Assembly (NCBI RefSeq): GCF_021191705.1
Contig: NZ_JAIWPU010000047.1
Location: forward strand, 1-52,324
Source: Proluteimonas flavola
GTDB lineage: Bacteria > Pseudomonadota > Gammaproteobacteria > Xanthomonadales > Xanthomonadaceae
Length of the DNA stretch: 52,324 bases
Direction: 5' to 3'
Below are positions 30,446-40,250 of the stretch, in pieces (position 1 is the stretch's first letter; every line of letters starts with the position of its first letter). The notes under the pieces were generated by a model. It did no database searches and was not told where the DNA came from. It saw only the letters and a program-made list of their open reading frames with translations. Made by a program: the position numbers and the translations under genes.

Positions 30446-30524
30446 GGTCATTCCCGCCCGACCGCAGGATGGGTAGAGCGCAGCGAAACCCATCGCCGCC
30501 GGTTCCGGGCGACGTAAGCTCCGT

Positions 30525-30848
30525 CTACGGACCCGCCTGCCGCCCACGTTCGATCCTTCGCAGGAACACGGTCATCTCCTTCGACGACTGCACGTCGCCG
30601 CGCCGCGCCGCCGCATCGAGCCCGGCGCGCCACGCCGCTTCTGCATCGCCTTCGCGCCCCAGCGCCAGCAGCGCCTTGCCGAGCAGCTTCCACGCCGCCG
30701 AATAATCCGGATCGTGCCGCGTCGCCGCCGACAGATGCATCGCCGCCGCGTCCACGTCGCCCGCCTGCAGGCAGGCGTTGCCCAGGCCGAAGCGCAGCAG
30801 CGCATCGTCGCGTCCCGCATCGAGCAGCGCCTGCAGGCGTTCGCGCAT
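30525..30848 (-). CDS. Tetratricopeptide-repeat protein
   Basis: A 107-residue soluble protein with two to three TPR-like helical pairs (LLRFGLGNACLQAGDVDAAAMHLSAATRHDPDYSAAWKLLGKALLALG shows the W/L/G/Y/A/P spacing). Such proteins are usually protein-binding adaptors; no partner is visible. It is monocistronic and divergent from the TrpR-like gene. Confidence 0.75.
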   Translation of the reverse strand: MRERLQALLDAGRDDALLRFGLGNACLQAGDVDAAAMHLSAATRHDPDYSAAWKLLGKALLALGREGDAEAAWRAGLDAAARRGDVQSSKEMTVFLRRIERGRQAGP

Positions 30849-31014
30849 GGATCACCTGTGTCCAGAAGGTCGACGCCGGATCTTTGCTGATCCCCAGGCA
30901 GCGACGGTGGAACGCTGCAGTGCAGCCGAACGAACCGGGAGGGGGTGAAGCGGGATGGCTGGCAAATCGCTCGGCTGGCGTCGCAACCAAAGGCGTATGT
31001 CACCTACCGTTCGG

Positions 31015-31058
31015 TTGACTTCGATCCGGATCGGAGTAATGTGCTATCACGCTATTAC
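31015..31058 (+). promoter_or_regulatory. Promoter and candidate operator of the his operon
   Basis: TTGACT (31015-31020), 16 bp, then TAATGT (31037-31042) make a plausible promoter. Overlapping it are AATGT-N14-ACATT (31038-31061) and the near-direct repeat GCTATCAC/GCTATTAC (31043-31058). This is a suitable place for autoregulation by the TrpR-family protein encoded next. Confidence 0.5.
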
Positions 31059-31080
31059 ATTGATACGTCTCTCTGCGCCC

Positions 31081-31404
31081 GTGAAGCAACGCCCCGAACC
31101 CCTGCCGGACCATGAAGCCAGCGCCTCGCTGACGGCGCTGGCGCGTGCGTTCGCGGGGCTGAAGACGGCCGACGAGGTCGCGCGGTTTCTCGACGATCTG
31201 TGCACGCCGGCCGAGCTGGAAGCGCTGGTCGATCGCTGGCGCGTGGTGCCGCTGCTGCAGCAGGGCGTGCCGTATCGCGAAATCCACGATCGCACCGGCG
31301 TCAGCGTGACGACGGTCGGCCGGGTCGCGCGCACGCTCGATCGTGGCGCCGGCGGCTATGCGATCGCGGCGCGCCGCGTGGCGCGCACCAACGAATCCCA
31401 CTGA
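31081..31404 (+). CDS. TrpR-family regulator (YerC/YecD type)
   Basis: A 107-residue all-helical repressor of the TrpR superfamily. [37 protein letters not shown] is the dimerisation part, and [28 protein letters not shown] is the helix-turn-helix. Relatives of this type lie beside his genes and are thought to repress histidine synthesis. Here it is 10 bp before hisG and behind a promoter with repeated half-sites. GTG 31081 is chosen because the in-frame upstream ATGs overlap the promoter/operator. Confidence 0.85.
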   Translation: MKQRPEPLPDHEASASLTALARAFAGLKTADEVARFLDDLCTPAELEALVDRWRVVPLLQQGVPYREIHDRTGVSVTTVGRVARTLDRGAGGYAIAARRVARTNESH

Positions 31405-31414
31405 GGTCATCCCC

Positions 31415-32329
31415 ATGAGTCCTGTGAACGGCGGCGCCACGCGCGATCGCCTGCGCATCGCCATCCAGAAGTCCGGTCGCCTGAGCGAGCCGGCGCGCGC
31501 GCTGCTGGCGTCCTGCGGCCTGTCCTGGCGCGAAAGCCGCGACAAGCTGTTCTGCTACGGCGAAACGCTGCCGGTCGATCTGCTGCTGGTGCGCGACGAC
31601 GACATCCCGGGCCTGCTCGCCGATGGCGTCTGCGACTACGGCATCGTCGGCCGCAACGTGCTCGACGAGGTCGGCGCGGATCGCGCGCTGCGCGGCCTGC
31701 CGCAGGTCTCGAAGGCGGTGCGGGCCTTGGGCTTCGGCGGTTGCCGGCTCGACATCGCGATTCCCGAAGCGACCGAGTGGAGCGGTCCGGCGCAGTTGCA
31801 GGGCAGCCGCATCGCGACCAGCTATCCCGGGCTTCTGCAGCAGTGGCTGGATGTGCAGGGCGTGCAGGCGACGATCGTCAACCTGTCTGGCTCGGTCGAG
31901 ATCGCACCGCGGCTCGGCCAGGCCGACGTGATCTGCGATCTGGTGTCCAGCGGCGCCACGCTGACCGCGAACCAGCTCAAGCCCGCGGTCACGCTGATGA
32001 CCAGCGAGGCGGTGCTGGCCGGCCCGGTCACGCCGTTCGCCGATGTGCGCGGCGAACTCGCCTCGCTGCTGCTGCGCCGTCTCGACGGCGTGCTGCGTCT
32101 GCGCGACAGCCGGCTGGTGATGTTCCAGTCGCGCCGCGACGGCGTGGACGCGCTGCTCAAGCTGCTGCCGGATGCCGAAGCGCCGACGCTGCTGCAGGTC
32201 GACGGCAGCGACAAGGTTGCGTTGCAGGTGCTCTGCCACGGCGAGATGACCTGGCCGCGCCTCGAGGCGCTGAAGCAGGCCGGCGCGGCCGGCCTGATGG
32301 TGCTGCCGGTGGAGCGGATGCTGGCATGA
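31415..32329 (+). CDS. hisG: ATP phosphoribosyltransferase (long form)
   Basis: First, committed step of histidine synthesis: ATP plus PRPP gives phosphoribosyl-ATP. The 304-residue length is the long form, with a type II periplasmic-binding-like catalytic part ([23 protein letters not shown], the PRPP loop [12 protein letters not shown]) and a C-terminal ACT-like domain that binds histidine for feedback inhibition ([22 protein letters not shown]). No hisZ is needed for this form. Its ATGA overlaps hisD. Confidence 0.96.
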   Translation: MSPVNGGATRDRLRIAIQKSGRLSEPARALLASCGLSWRESRDKLFCYGETLPVDLLLVRDDDIPGLLADGVCDYGIVGRNVLDEVGADRALRGLPQVSKAVRALGFGGCRLDIAIPEATEWSGPAQLQGSRIATSYPGLLQQWLDVQGVQATIVNLSGSVEIAPRLGQADVICDLVSSGATLTANQLKPAVTLMTSEAVLAGPVTPFADVRGELASLLLRRLDGVLRLRDSRLVMFQSRRDGVDALLKLLPDAEAPTLLQVDGSDKVALQVLCHGEMTWPRLEALKQAGAAGLMVLPVERMLA

Positions 32330-33663
32330 GCGCGATCCGAACCCCGTCCATCGACACTGCGATTCCGACGATCATCGACTGGGACGCCGCCGATGCCGAG
32401 GCGCGCACCGAGCTGTTGCGCCGGCCCACGCAGGCCGTGGCCGCGCAGACGCGCAGCGCGGTCGCCGATGTGCTCGACGACGTGCGCATGCGCGGCGATG
32501 ACGCTTTGCGCGAACTGACCGAACGCTTCGACCGTGTGGTGCTGGACGATTTCGAAGTCGGCGCCGAGGAGTTCGCTGCAGCGGACGCCGCGGTGCCCGC
32601 CGAGTTGCGTCAGGCCATGATCAATGCCGCCGCGCGCATCGAACGCTTCCACGCGGCCGGCATGACCTCGGGCTACAACGTCGACACCGCCGACGGCGTC
32701 AATTGCGCGCGCATCGTGCGCCCGATTCCGCGCGTCGGCCTGTACGTCCCCGCCGGCACCGCGCCACTGCCGTCCACTGCGCTGATGCTCGGCGTGCCCT
32801 CGCGCCTGGCGGGGTGCCGAGAGGTGGTGCTGTGCACGCCGCCGCGTCCCGATGGCAGCGCCGATCCGGCGGTGCTGGTGGCCGCGAAACTCACCGGCGT
32901 GCACCGCGTGTTCAAGCTCGGTGGCGCGCAGGCGATCGCCGCGATGGCCTTCGGAACGCTGCGCGTGCCGGCCTGCGACAAGCTGTTCGGGCCGGGCAAC
33001 AGCTTCGTCACCGAGGCCAAGCAGCAGGTCGCGCAGTCGGGCGTAGTCGCGATCGACATGCCGGCGGGCCCGTCGGAAGTGCTGGTGATCGCCGATGCCG
33101 GCGCGGACGCCGCGTTCGTCGCCGCCGATCTGTTGTCGCAGGCCGAGCACGGTCCGGATTCGCAGGTGCTGCTGCTGTCCGACGACGACGCGCTGCTGGA
33201 GAAAGTGCGCGCCGAACTGTCGACGCAGCTGTCGGCCTTGCCGCGCGCGGCGATCGCACGCCAGGCGATGGCGCGTTCGCGTCTGCTGCGGGTGGAGACG
33301 CTCGACACCGCATTCGGGATCAGCAACCGCTACGCGCCCGAACATCTGATCCTGGCGCTGCGCGCGCCGCGCAACTGGCTCGACAGGGTCGAGGTCGCCG
33401 GCTCGGTGTTCCTCGGCGACTGGACACCCGAGGCGCTCGGCGATTACTGCAGCGGCACCAACCACGTGCTGCCCACCGGCGGCGCGGCGCGCGCCTGGAG
33501 CGGCGTCAGCGTGTCGAGCTTCCAGAACACGGTCAGCGTGCAGTCTGCGAATGCCGCCGGCATCCGTGCGATCGGCTCGGACGCGGTGACGATGGCGCGT
33601 GCCGAAGGCCTGGACGCGCATGCGAACGCGGTGGCCTTGCGTATCGCGAAGGCGGCGGCATGA
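32326..33663 (+). CDS. hisD: Histidinol dehydrogenase
   Basis: Zinc enzyme that oxidises histidinol to histidine in two NAD steps, the last of the pathway. The 445-residue protein includes the signatures [47 protein letters not shown], and the catalytic glutamate-histidine [18 protein letters not shown] carries a zinc ligand. Overlaps hisG and hisC by four bases at each end. Confidence 0.96.
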   Translation: MSAIRTPSIDTAIPTIIDWDAADAEARTELLRRPTQAVAAQTRSAVADVLDDVRMRGDDALRELTERFDRVVLDDFEVGAEEFAAADAAVPAELRQAMINAAARIERFHAAGMTSGYNVDTADGVNCARIVRPIPRVGLYVPAGTAPLPSTALMLGVPSRLAGCREVVLCTPPRPDGSADPAVLVAAKLTGVHRVFKLGGAQAIAAMAFGTLRVPACDKLFGPGNSFVTEAKQQVAQSGVVAIDMPAGPSEVLVIADAGADAAFVAADLLSQAEHGPDSQVLLLSDDDALLEKVRAELSTQLSALPRAAIARQAMARSRLLRVETLDTAFGISNRYAPEHLILALRAPRNWLDRVEVAGSVFLGDWTPEALGDYCSGTNHVLPTGGAARAWSGVSVSSFQNTVSVQSANAAGIRAIGSDAVTMARAEGLDAHANAVALRIAKAAA

Positions 33664-34742
33664 GCGCGATCCTCGATCTTGTCCGCGAGGATCTGCGCGA
33701 TTTCGCCGGCTATGCCTCCGCGCGCACGCAGCGGCTCGAAGGCGATGTCTGGCTCAACGCCAACGAGGCGCCGTTGGCGAATCCGGGCGACGCCGATGGC
33801 CGCTGCCGGCGGTATCCGTCGCCGCAGCCGCCCGAACTGCAGGCGCGGTTGGCCGAACTGTATGGCGTCGATGCCGGGCAGTTGCTGATCGGCCGCGGCA
33901 GCGACGAGGCGATCGATCTGCTGGTGCGCGCGCTGTGCGTGCCCGGCCGCGATGCGGTGCTGGCGACGCCGCCGGTGTTCGGCATGTATGCGGTCAGCGC
34001 GCGACTGCAGGGTGCCGACTTCATCGAAGTGCCGCTGGTCGATGGTGCCGATGGATTCGCGGTCGATGTCGAAGCAGTCCGCGCTGCGGCGCTCGCACGC
34101 TCGGCCAGGCTTGTCTTCCTGTGTTCGCCGTCGAATCCGACCGGTGGCCTGGTGCCGCTGTCGGACATCGCCGGCCTTGCCGGCGCGCTGGCGGGCAGGG
34201 CGATCGTCGTCGTCGACGAGGCCTATATCGAGTTCGCCGGCGCGGGTTCGGCCACGACGCTGCTCGCTGTGCACGACAACCTCGTCGTCCTGCGCACGCT
34301 GTCGAAGGCGCATGCACTCGCGGCCGCACGCATCGGTGTGGCGATCGGCCATCCCGATCTGATCGCAGTGCTGCGGCGCTGCCAGGCGCCGTATCCGGTG
34401 CCGACGCCGTGCGCGGATCTTGCGCTGGCCGGCCTGTCGCCTGCTGCGCTGGAGGTCACGCAGGCGCGCGTCGCCGAGACCATCGCCGAGCGCGACTTGC
34501 TGGCTGCAGCGCTGGCCACCACGCCAGGCGTGCGCCAGGTGTACCCGTCGGCCGGCAATTACCTGCTGGCGCGCTTCGTCGATGCCGATCGCGCGTTCGC
34601 CGCGCTGCTGACGGCCGGCATCGTCGTGCGCGACCAGCGCGCCGCGCCGCAACTGCGCGACGCATTGCGCATCAGTCTCGGCACGCCCGCACAGAACGCG
34701 CGCGTGCTGTCCGCCCTGCAAGCTTTGGAGATCGCGGCATGA
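33660..34742 (+). CDS. hisC: Histidinol-phosphate aminotransferase
   Basis: PLP enzyme that transaminates imidazole-acetol phosphate with glutamate to histidinol phosphate. The 360-residue fold-type I protein has [12 protein letters not shown], the cofactor-binding [10 protein letters not shown] and the Schiff-base lysine in [19 protein letters not shown] overlaps with hisD and hisB indicate translational coupling. Confidence 0.95.
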   Translation: MSAILDLVREDLRDFAGYASARTQRLEGDVWLNANEAPLANPGDADGRCRRYPSPQPPELQARLAELYGVDAGQLLIGRGSDEAIDLLVRALCVPGRDAVLATPPVFGMYAVSARLQGADFIEVPLVDGADGFAVDVEAVRAAALARSARLVFLCSPSNPTGGLVPLSDIAGLAGALAGRAIVVVDEAYIEFAGAGSATTLLAVHDNLVVLRTLSKAHALAAARIGVAIGHPDLIAVLRRCQAPYPVPTPCADLALAGLSPAALEVTQARVAETIAERDLLAAALATTPGVRQVYPSAGNYLLARFVDADRAFAALLTAGIVVRDQRAAPQLRDALRISLGTPAQNARVLSALQALEIAA

Positions 34743-35824
34743 GTGCGCGCGGCAAGAAGATCCTGTTCGTCGACCGCGACGGCACCCTGATCGAGGAGCC
34801 CGCGGATTTCCAGATCGACGCGTTCGAGAAGCTGCGCTTCGTGCCCGGCGTGATTCCGGCGATGCTGCGCCTGCGCGATGCCGGCTTCGAATTCGTCATC
34901 GTCACCAACCAGGATGGCCTCGGCACCGAGGGCTATCCGCAAGCCACGTTCGACGGCCCGAACGATCTGATGCTCGGCATCTTCGAAAGCCAGGGCATCG
35001 TGTTCCGCGAAGTGCTGGTCGATCGCAGCTGGCCGGCCGACAACGCGCCGACCCGGAAGCCGGCACTCGGCCTGGTGATGCACTACCTGCGCGATCGCGG
35101 CATCGATCTCGACGGATCGGCGATGGTCGGCGATCGCGATACCGACATCCAGTTCGCGCAGAACCTGGGCATCCGCGGCTTCAAGCTGCGCACCGCGCAG
35201 TTCGGTGGCGAGTGGGACTGGGCCGGCATCGCGCACGAGTTGTGCGATGCGCCGCGCCGCGCGACCGTGGTCCGCAACACGAAGGAAACCCGCATCCGCG
35301 TCGAACTCGATCTCGATGCCGCTGCCGATGCGCGCGTGTCGACCGGCCTGCCGTTCTTCGACCACATGCTCGACCAGATCGGCAAGCACGCCGGCATTTC
35401 GCTGGCCGTGCAGGCCGAAGGCGATCTGCAGATCGACGAACACCACACCATCGAGGACACCGGCATCGCCCTGGGCCAGGCGCTGCGCGAAGCGCTCGGC
35501 GACAAGCGCGGCATCGCGCGCTACGGCTTCACGTTGCCGATGGACGAGACACTGGCGAGCGCCGCGCTCGACTTCGGCGGCCGGCCCTACCTCGTGTTCC
35601 ATGGCAGCTTCGTGCGCGAACGCGTCGGCGACATGCCGACCGAACTGGTCGAGCATTTTTTCCGCTCGGTCTGCGATTCGGCGGCGCTGAACCTCAACCT
35701 CAAGGTCGAAGGCGACAACGACCACCACAAGGTCGAGGCCTGCTTCAAGGCCTTTGCCCGCGCGCTCGGTCAAGCCGTGCGCCGCAGTGGGGATGCGTTG
35801 CCGAGTACGAAGGGGATGTTGTGA
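34739..35824 (+). CDS. hisB: Bifunctional histidinol-phosphatase / IGP dehydratase
   Basis: Two activities in 361 residues. The N-terminal HAD phosphatase has the DxD nucleophile pair D12/D14 (FVDRDGTL) and ends near 165. The C-terminal imidazole-glycerol-phosphate dehydratase begins at [14 protein letters not shown] and carries the metal motifs DEHHTIED and [10 protein letters not shown]. The phosphatase segment 92-108 ([17 protein letters not shown]) lacks the Cys-x-His...Cys-x-Cys zinc cluster of E. coli HisB. From memory, Xanthomonas homologues share this loss. The ATG overlaps hisC. Confidence 0.95.
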   Translation: MSARGKKILFVDRDGTLIEEPADFQIDAFEKLRFVPGVIPAMLRLRDAGFEFVIVTNQDGLGTEGYPQATFDGPNDLMLGIFESQGIVFREVLVDRSWPADNAPTRKPALGLVMHYLRDRGIDLDGSAMVGDRDTDIQFAQNLGIRGFKLRTAQFGGEWDWAGIAHELCDAPRRATVVRNTKETRIRVELDLDAAADARVSTGLPFFDHMLDQIGKHAGISLAVQAEGDLQIDEHHTIEDTGIALGQALREALGDKRGIARYGFTLPMDETLASAALDFGGRPYLVFHGSFVRERVGDMPTELVEHFFRSVCDSAALNLNLKVEGDNDHHKVEACFKAFARALGQAVRRSGDALPSTKGML

Positions 35825-35872
35825 TGGCTCCTCCGCAATGCGCGAACGGGCAATCTCTCTCCGATTGCCGGC

Positions 35873-35953
35873 CGTCGCCCCAGCGGAAGCTGGGGCCCAT
35901 TTTGATTCTCGGTTTTACCGCGAAGATGGATCCCAGCCTGCGCTGGGATGACG
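35873..35953. repeat. Inverted-repeat element within the his operon
   Basis: Starts CGTCGCCCCAGC and ends GCTGGGATGACG; inner hairpins are CCCCAGC/GCTGGGG and TCCCAGC/GCTGGGA. It belongs to the CGTCATTCC family in overall form. It occupies the 142-bp hisB-hisH spacer, the only real gap in the operon. Confidence 0.8.
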
Positions 35954-35966
35954 AGCGGGGTGAATC

Positions 35967-36566
35967 ATGCGCGTCGTAATCGTCGACGCCGGCGGCGCCA
36001 ACACCGGTTCGGTGCGCTACGCATTCGAGCGGCTCGACATCGACGCGGCCCTGGTCACCGACGCCGCCAGCATCCGCGCCGCGGACCGGGTGATCCTGCC
36101 CGGCGTCGGCACCGCCGCGCAGGTCATGGCGCGGCTGCAGCAGCTCGATCTGGTCGACGTGCTGCGCACGCTCGAGCGGCCGCTGCTCGGCATCTGCGTC
36201 GGCATGCAGCTGCTGTTCGACTCCTCGGAAGAGGGTGAAGTCAACGGTCTCGGTCTGCTGCCGGGCCGCGTGTCGCGCCTGCGCGGCGGCCCCGGCCTGC
36301 GCGTACCGCACATGGGCTGGAGCACGCTGCGCGCAACGCGGCCCGATGCGCTGGTCGAAGGCGTCGACGGCGCGCAGGCCTACTTCGTCCACAGCTTCGC
36401 CGCGCCGGTCACCGAGGACTGCGTGCTGGCCGGCGATCACGGCCAGGCGTTCGCCGCCGCGGTGCGCCGCGGCCATATCGCCGGCACCCAGTTCCATCCC
36501 GAGCGATCGGCTGCCGTCGGCGCGCGCGTGCTGCGCAATTTCCTGTCCCCTGCGTTCGAGGCCTGA
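35967..36566 (+). CDS. hisH: Imidazole glycerol phosphate synthase, glutaminase subunit
   Basis: Class I glutamine amidotransferase that feeds ammonia to HisF. The 199-residue protein has the nucleophile C77 in GICVGMQLLF and the H177/E179 pair in QFHPERS, with the oxyanion strand PGVGT at 45-49. All triad residues are intact. Complex formation with HisF is expected. Confidence 0.96.
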   Translation: MRVVIVDAGGANTGSVRYAFERLDIDAALVTDAASIRAADRVILPGVGTAAQVMARLQQLDLVDVLRTLERPLLGICVGMQLLFDSSEEGEVNGLGLLPGRVSRLRGGPGLRVPHMGWSTLRATRPDALVEGVDGAQAYFVHSFAAPVTEDCVLAGDHGQAFAAAVRRGHIAGTQFHPERSAAVGARVLRNFLSPAFEA

Positions 36567-36569
36567 GTC

Positions 36570-37304
36570 ATGGCATTCACTGTCTATCCCGCGATCGACA
36601 TCCGACACGGCCGCGTCGTGCGCCTGGCGCAAGGCGATTACGCGCAGGAAACACGCTATGGCGACGATCCGCTGGTGCAGATCGAGGCCTATGCCGACGC
36701 GGGTGCCGAGTGGCTGCATCTGGTCGATCTCGATGCCGCGCGCGAGGGTGGCTACACGCTGGCGCCGCTGCTGGCGCGGATCCGCGCCGATACCGGCCTG
36801 CGCGTGCAGACCGGCGGTGGCGTGCGCACCGAGGACGACGTGCGCCGCATCCTCGATGCAGGCGCCGAACGTGTCGTGGTCGGCTCGCTCGCGGTACGCG
36901 AGCCAGCGCAGGTGCTGCAGTGGATCGACACCTTTGGCGCCGAGCGCATCACCGTCGCGCTCGACACCCGTCAGGGCCGCGATGGCGTCTGGCATCTCCC
37001 GGTGCACGGCTGGACCGAAACCGCCGATGCCACGCTCGACGTGCTCGCGGTGCGCTATGCGCAGGGCGGCCTGCGCCATCTGCTGAGTACCGACATCGCC
37101 CGCGACGGCATGCTGTCGGGTCCCAATCTGGATCTCTATGCACACCTCAAGGCGCTGGTGCCCACGCTCGACGTGCAGGCCTCCGGCGGCGTGCGCGAGC
37201 TCGCCGACGTGCGTGCGGCCAAGGCCCAGGGCTGCGGCGGCATCGTGCTCGGCCGTGCGCTGCTTGAAGGCCGTCTGGGCGTCGCCGAGGCGCTGGCATG
37301 CTGA
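36570..37304 (+). CDS. hisA: ProFAR isomerase (HisA)
   Basis: Isomerises N'-(5'-phosphoribosyl)formimino-AICAR-phosphate. A 244-residue (beta-alpha)8 barrel with the first catalytic aspartate in [15 protein letters not shown] (D10), the [10 protein letters not shown] phosphate loop, the second aspartate in VALDTRQG and the phosphate-binding ASGGVREL near the C-terminus. It overlaps hisF by seven bases. Confidence 0.96.
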   Translation: MAFTVYPAIDIRHGRVVRLAQGDYAQETRYGDDPLVQIEAYADAGAEWLHLVDLDAAREGGYTLAPLLARIRADTGLRVQTGGGVRTEDDVRRILDAGAERVVVGSLAVREPAQVLQWIDTFGAERITVALDTRQGRDGVWHLPVHGWTETADATLDVLAVRYAQGGLRHLLSTDIARDGMLSGPNLDLYAHLKALVPTLDVQASGGVRELADVRAAKAQGCGGIVLGRALLEGRLGVAEALAC

Positions 37305-38071
37305 GCCGCCGCATCATTCCCTGCCTCGACGTGCGCGAGGGCCGCGTGGTCAAAGGCGTGCGTTTTCGCGACCACGTCGACATGGGCGACATCGTCCATC
37401 TCGCACTGCGCTACCGCGACGAAGGCGCCGACGAACTGGTGTTCTACGACATCTCGGCCAGCCCGCAGGGCAGGTCGGTCGACCGCGGCTGGGTGGAACG
37501 CGTGTCGCGGCTGATCGACATTCCGTTCTGCGTCGCCGGCGGCATCCGCGACGTCGACACCGCGCGCGCGGTGCTGCATGCCGGCGCCGACAAGATCTCG
37601 ATCAACACGCCGGCGCTGGAACGTCCCGCGCTGATTTCCGAACTCGCCGAGGCCTTCGGCGTGCAGTGCGTGGTCGTCGGCATCGACTCGATCCGCGAGA
37701 CCGATGGCGAGTGGCGCGTGCGCAGCCACACCGGCGATCCCGACCGCACCCGCGAACTGCCGATCCGCACGCTCGACTGGATCGCCGAGGCCGTGCGCCT
37801 GGGCGCGGGCGAGATCGTCCTCAACTGCATGGACAAGGACGGTGTGCGGACCGGCTACGATCTTGAGCAGCTGGCGGCCGCGCGCGGGATATGCACGGTG
37901 CCGCTGATCGCTTCGGGCGGCGCCGGCGAGATCGCCCATTTCGCCGATGCGTTCCTGCAGGCGGACGTCGACGGCGCGCTCGCGGCCAGCGTATTCCACA
38001 GCGGCCGCATCGCGATTCCAGAACTCAAGCGCGCGCTTGCCGCGCAGCACATCGAGGTCCGCCGCACATGA
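37298..38071 (+). CDS. hisF: Imidazole glycerol phosphate synthase, cyclase subunit
   Basis: Barrel partner of HisH that makes imidazole glycerol phosphate and AICAR. 257 residues; D11 in [15 protein letters not shown] and the second aspartate in [10 protein letters not shown] are the catalytic pair, with VAGGIRDV and ASGGAGE as phosphate loops. Overlaps hisA (7 bp) and hisI (ATGA). Confidence 0.97.
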   Translation: MLSRRIIPCLDVREGRVVKGVRFRDHVDMGDIVHLALRYRDEGADELVFYDISASPQGRSVDRGWVERVSRLIDIPFCVAGGIRDVDTARAVLHAGADKISINTPALERPALISELAEAFGVQCVVVGIDSIRETDGEWRVRSHTGDPDRTRELPIRTLDWIAEAVRLGAGEIVLNCMDKDGVRTGYDLEQLAAARGICTVPLIASGGAGEIAHFADAFLQADVDGALAASVFHSGRIAIPELKRALAAQHIEVRRT

Positions 38072-38688
38072 CATCGACCGCCACCCCATCCGTGCCGGAC
38101 ATCGACACGCTGGACTGGGACAAGGGCGACGGCCTGCTGCCCGCCGTCGTCCAGGATGCCGCCACGCTGCGCGTGCTGATGCTCGGCTACATGAACCGCG
38201 ACGCTTTCGCCGAAACCCTGCGCCGCGGTGCGGTCACGTTCTTCAGCCGCAGCAAGCACCGCCTGTGGACCAAGGGGGAGCAGTCGGGCCACACGCTCGA
38301 ACTGGTCTCGATGGAAGCCGACTGCGACGCCGACACGCTGCTGGTGCTGGCCACGCCGCGCGGCCCGACCTGCCATCTGCAGCGACCGAGCTGCTTCCCG
38401 ACCGCACCTGCCGGCGTACTTGCCGAACTCGACGCGCTGATCGGCACCCGCGAGCGTGAGCGCCCGGAGGGCAGCTACACCACGCGCCTGTTCGACGGCG
38501 GCGTGCGCCGCATCGCGCAGAAGGTCGGCGAAGAAGGCGTCGAAGCCGCGCTCGCCGGTGTGGTGCAGGGAGACGACGAACTGCTCGGCGAAAGCGCAGA
38601 CCTGCTGTACCACCTGATCGTCCTGCTGCGCGCGCGCGGCCTGTCGCTGGCCGATGTCGAGCACGTGTTGACGGCGCGGGGCGGCTGA
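38068..38688 (+). CDS. hisIE: Bifunctional PR-AMP cyclohydrolase / PR-ATP pyrophosphatase
   Basis: Second and third steps of histidine synthesis. The 206-residue fusion has the cyclohydrolase ([28 protein letters not shown], metal cysteines in [10 protein letters not shown] and HLQRPSCF) and the pyrophosphatase ([41 protein letters not shown]). It is the last his gene. Ten bp on, in the same direction, begins the accessory cassette. Confidence 0.96.
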   Translation: MTSTATPSVPDIDTLDWDKGDGLLPAVVQDAATLRVLMLGYMNRDAFAETLRRGAVTFFSRSKHRLWTKGEQSGHTLELVSMEADCDADTLLVLATPRGPTCHLQRPSCFPTAPAGVLAELDALIGTRERERPEGSYTTRLFDGGVRRIAQKVGEEGVEAALAGVVQGDDELLGESADLLYHLIVLLRARGLSLADVEHVLTARGG

Positions 38689-38698
38689 GGCACGGCGA

Positions 38699-39385
38699 AT
38701 GCACGCGTTGCCTGTCGCTGAGGGCCCCGCTCCTGTGGCCGACGCAGCGCATCCGCTGCAAGTGACGGATCGCGCTGGGATCGCGGTCGCGAGCGGGCCG
38801 CAGGCTGATTACGCCGGTGCATCGTCGGGTGTCGAGTACGCATTACCGACGTCCCTGCGGACGCTGCACTTCGACACGCTGCGCCTGTGTGCAAGCCCGT
38901 TGCGCGACATCGATTTCCATCTATTCGCCAGTTTGTTCACTGCGCCGATCACCATGCGTCATGTTGGCCGTCCGCTGACGCCGACGGCTGTATCGGCTGC
39001 GTTCGTCGCCGTCCTTGCGGAAATGGATCGTGTGCCGGCACGCAGGCTGTGCTGGAGACTGGGCACCCCAGCCGATGCCGATGTCGGGCTGATGTCGATG
39101 TCGACATGGCCGAGCACAGGCTCGGCGGAGCTCGGGATCATGCTGGTCCCGACCGCGCAGAGAACCGGCGTTGCGCGGGAGGCCTGCGCCGCGCTACTGT
39201 CCGAGGTGTTCCGGACGGGCCTTGTCTCCTCCGTCTGGCTCCGCCATCGCAGATTCAACCTTGCAATGGAAACACTTGCAGGTCGACTCGGATTCCGCCC
39301 GGCAGACACGACTGACGGCTTGTGTCAGTGGTGCCTCGATGCTGTCGAGTGGCAGGCGCTTGCCCGGCGGTCGACCCGGGACTAG
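38699..39385 (+). CDS. GNAT-fold N-acetyltransferase, accessory
   Basis: A 228-residue protein. Residues from about 55 resemble the RimJ-like GNAT fold (LHFDTLRLCASPLRDIDF..., GSAELGIMLVPTAQRTGVAREACAALLSEVF as acyl-CoA loop, HRRFNLAMETLAGRLGFRPA). The first ~50 residues are low-complexity and unlike the family, so the true start may be downstream at a non-ATG codon. Codon use is less GC-biased than in the his genes. It is 33 bp upstream of the borosin-type methyltransferase and might act on the same product, but that is inference. Confidence 0.65.
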   Translation: MHALPVAEGPAPVADAAHPLQVTDRAGIAVASGPQADYAGASSGVEYALPTSLRTLHFDTLRLCASPLRDIDFHLFASLFTAPITMRHVGRPLTPTAVSAAFVAVLAEMDRVPARRLCWRLGTPADADVGLMSMSTWPSTGSAELGIMLVPTAQRTGVAREACAALLSEVFRTGLVSSVWLRHRRFNLAMETLAGRLGFRPADTTDGLCQWCLDAVEWQALARRSTRD

Positions 39386-39388
39386 ATT
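39360..39388 (+). promoter_or_regulatory. Candidate promoter of the borosin-type genes
   Basis: TTGCCC (39360-39365), a 17-bp spacer and TAGATT (39383-39388), the latter covering the GNAT stop. Predicted start is near 39395, with a short leader carrying the strong GGGGGGAGAG ribosome site before GTG 39418. Confidence 0.35.
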
Positions 39389-39417
39389 GGCGGCGCATCA
39401 TATCGGGGGGAGAGACA

Positions 39418-40224
39418 GTGCTGGGTACGGGGCGGCTGGCATGTGTCGGCGTGGGTATGATGATGGGCGCGCATTTCGCGCCGCGCGCGCGGGACCATGT
39501 GACGTCGGCGGATGTCGTGTTCGTCGCCGTGTCCGATGCCGTGGTCGAGCGCTGGGTGCAGCGGATGCATGCCGATGTCCGCAGCCTGCAGCCGCATTAC
39601 CGCGAAGGCCGTTCGCGCCACGAAACCTACGCGGACATGGTAGCCACGGTGCTCGATGCCGTGCGGTCGGGTCTGGATGTCTGCTGTGTGTTCTATGGTC
39701 ATCCGGGCGTTTTCGCCACAGTGGCGCATCGGGCGATCGAAAGCGCGCGCCGGGAGGGATTCGAAGCGGTGATGGAGCCCGGGATCTCGGCTGCCGACTG
39801 CCTGTACGCGGATCTGGGCGTCGATCCGGGCGAAGTGGGGTGCCAGCATTACGAGGCAAGCCAGTTCATGTTCTACCTGCGCCAGCTGGACCCATCGGCG
39901 TGGCTGGTGCTCTGGCAGGTCGGTGTGGCCGGTGTGCGCGACACAGGCCGTTTCACCAATACGGTGCATGAGCGGTCGCTGCTGGTGGAAAAGCTGGCGA
40001 TCGATTACCCGCTTTCGCATGTTGTGACGCTCTACGAAGCTGCTACGCTTCCCCATCTGCAGCCCAGGATCGAGCGCTTGCCGCTGTCCGGGTTGGTCGA
40101 GGCGATGCTGTCCCAGCACACCACGCTGGCGGTACCCCCGATCGCAGCGCTGCAGCGGGATGCCGACATGCTGCGTCGGCTCGCAGGTCCGGGGGCCTCG
40201 CGGGAGTGCATCGGGGCGATCTGA
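39418..40224 (+). CDS. Borosin-type peptide backbone alpha-N-methyltransferase (split, SonM-like)
   Basis: SAM-dependent enzyme of the tetrapyrrole-methylase fold, predicted to N-methylate backbone amides of the small protein encoded next. 268 residues. Family landmarks shared with SonM of Shewanella oneidensis: LACVGVGMMMG (7-17), the catalytic set Y61/R67/Y71/Y93 (SonM Y58/R67/Y71/Y93), FYGHPGVFA (92-100), MEPGISAADCLYADLGVDPG (119-138) and YEASQFMF (145-152), then YEAATLPHLQPRIERLPL (206-223). It lacks the diagnostic context and extra domains of cobalamin or siroheme methylases. GTG 39418 is preceded by GGGGGGAGAG. Unlike fungal OphMA, no core is fused at its C-terminus. Confidence 0.88.
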   Translation: MLGTGRLACVGVGMMMGAHFAPRARDHVTSADVVFVAVSDAVVERWVQRMHADVRSLQPHYREGRSRHETYADMVATVLDAVRSGLDVCCVFYGHPGVFATVAHRAIESARREGFEAVMEPGISAADCLYADLGVDPGEVGCQHYEASQFMFYLRQLDPSAWLVLWQVGVAGVRDTGRFTNTVHERSLLVEKLAIDYPLSHVVTLYEAATLPHLQPRIERLPLSGLVEAMLSQHTTLAVPPIAALQRDADMLRRLAGPGASRECIGAI

Positions 40225-40250
40225 ATGCTTTGATCGGAAGGGGACCGGTT

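Noticed and set aside
39418..40224. Reading the methylase-fold gene as cobalamin/siroheme methyltransferase
   Set aside because: No cobalamin or siroheme genes nearby, and the detailed motifs (YEASQFMF, R67/Y71/Y93 set) fit the borosin branch better. A profile search should still confirm this.
40206..40250. GTG 40206 as start of the precursor
   Set aside because: It lies within the methyltransferase gene without a ribosome site, whereas TTG 40251 has AAGGGG at good spacing.
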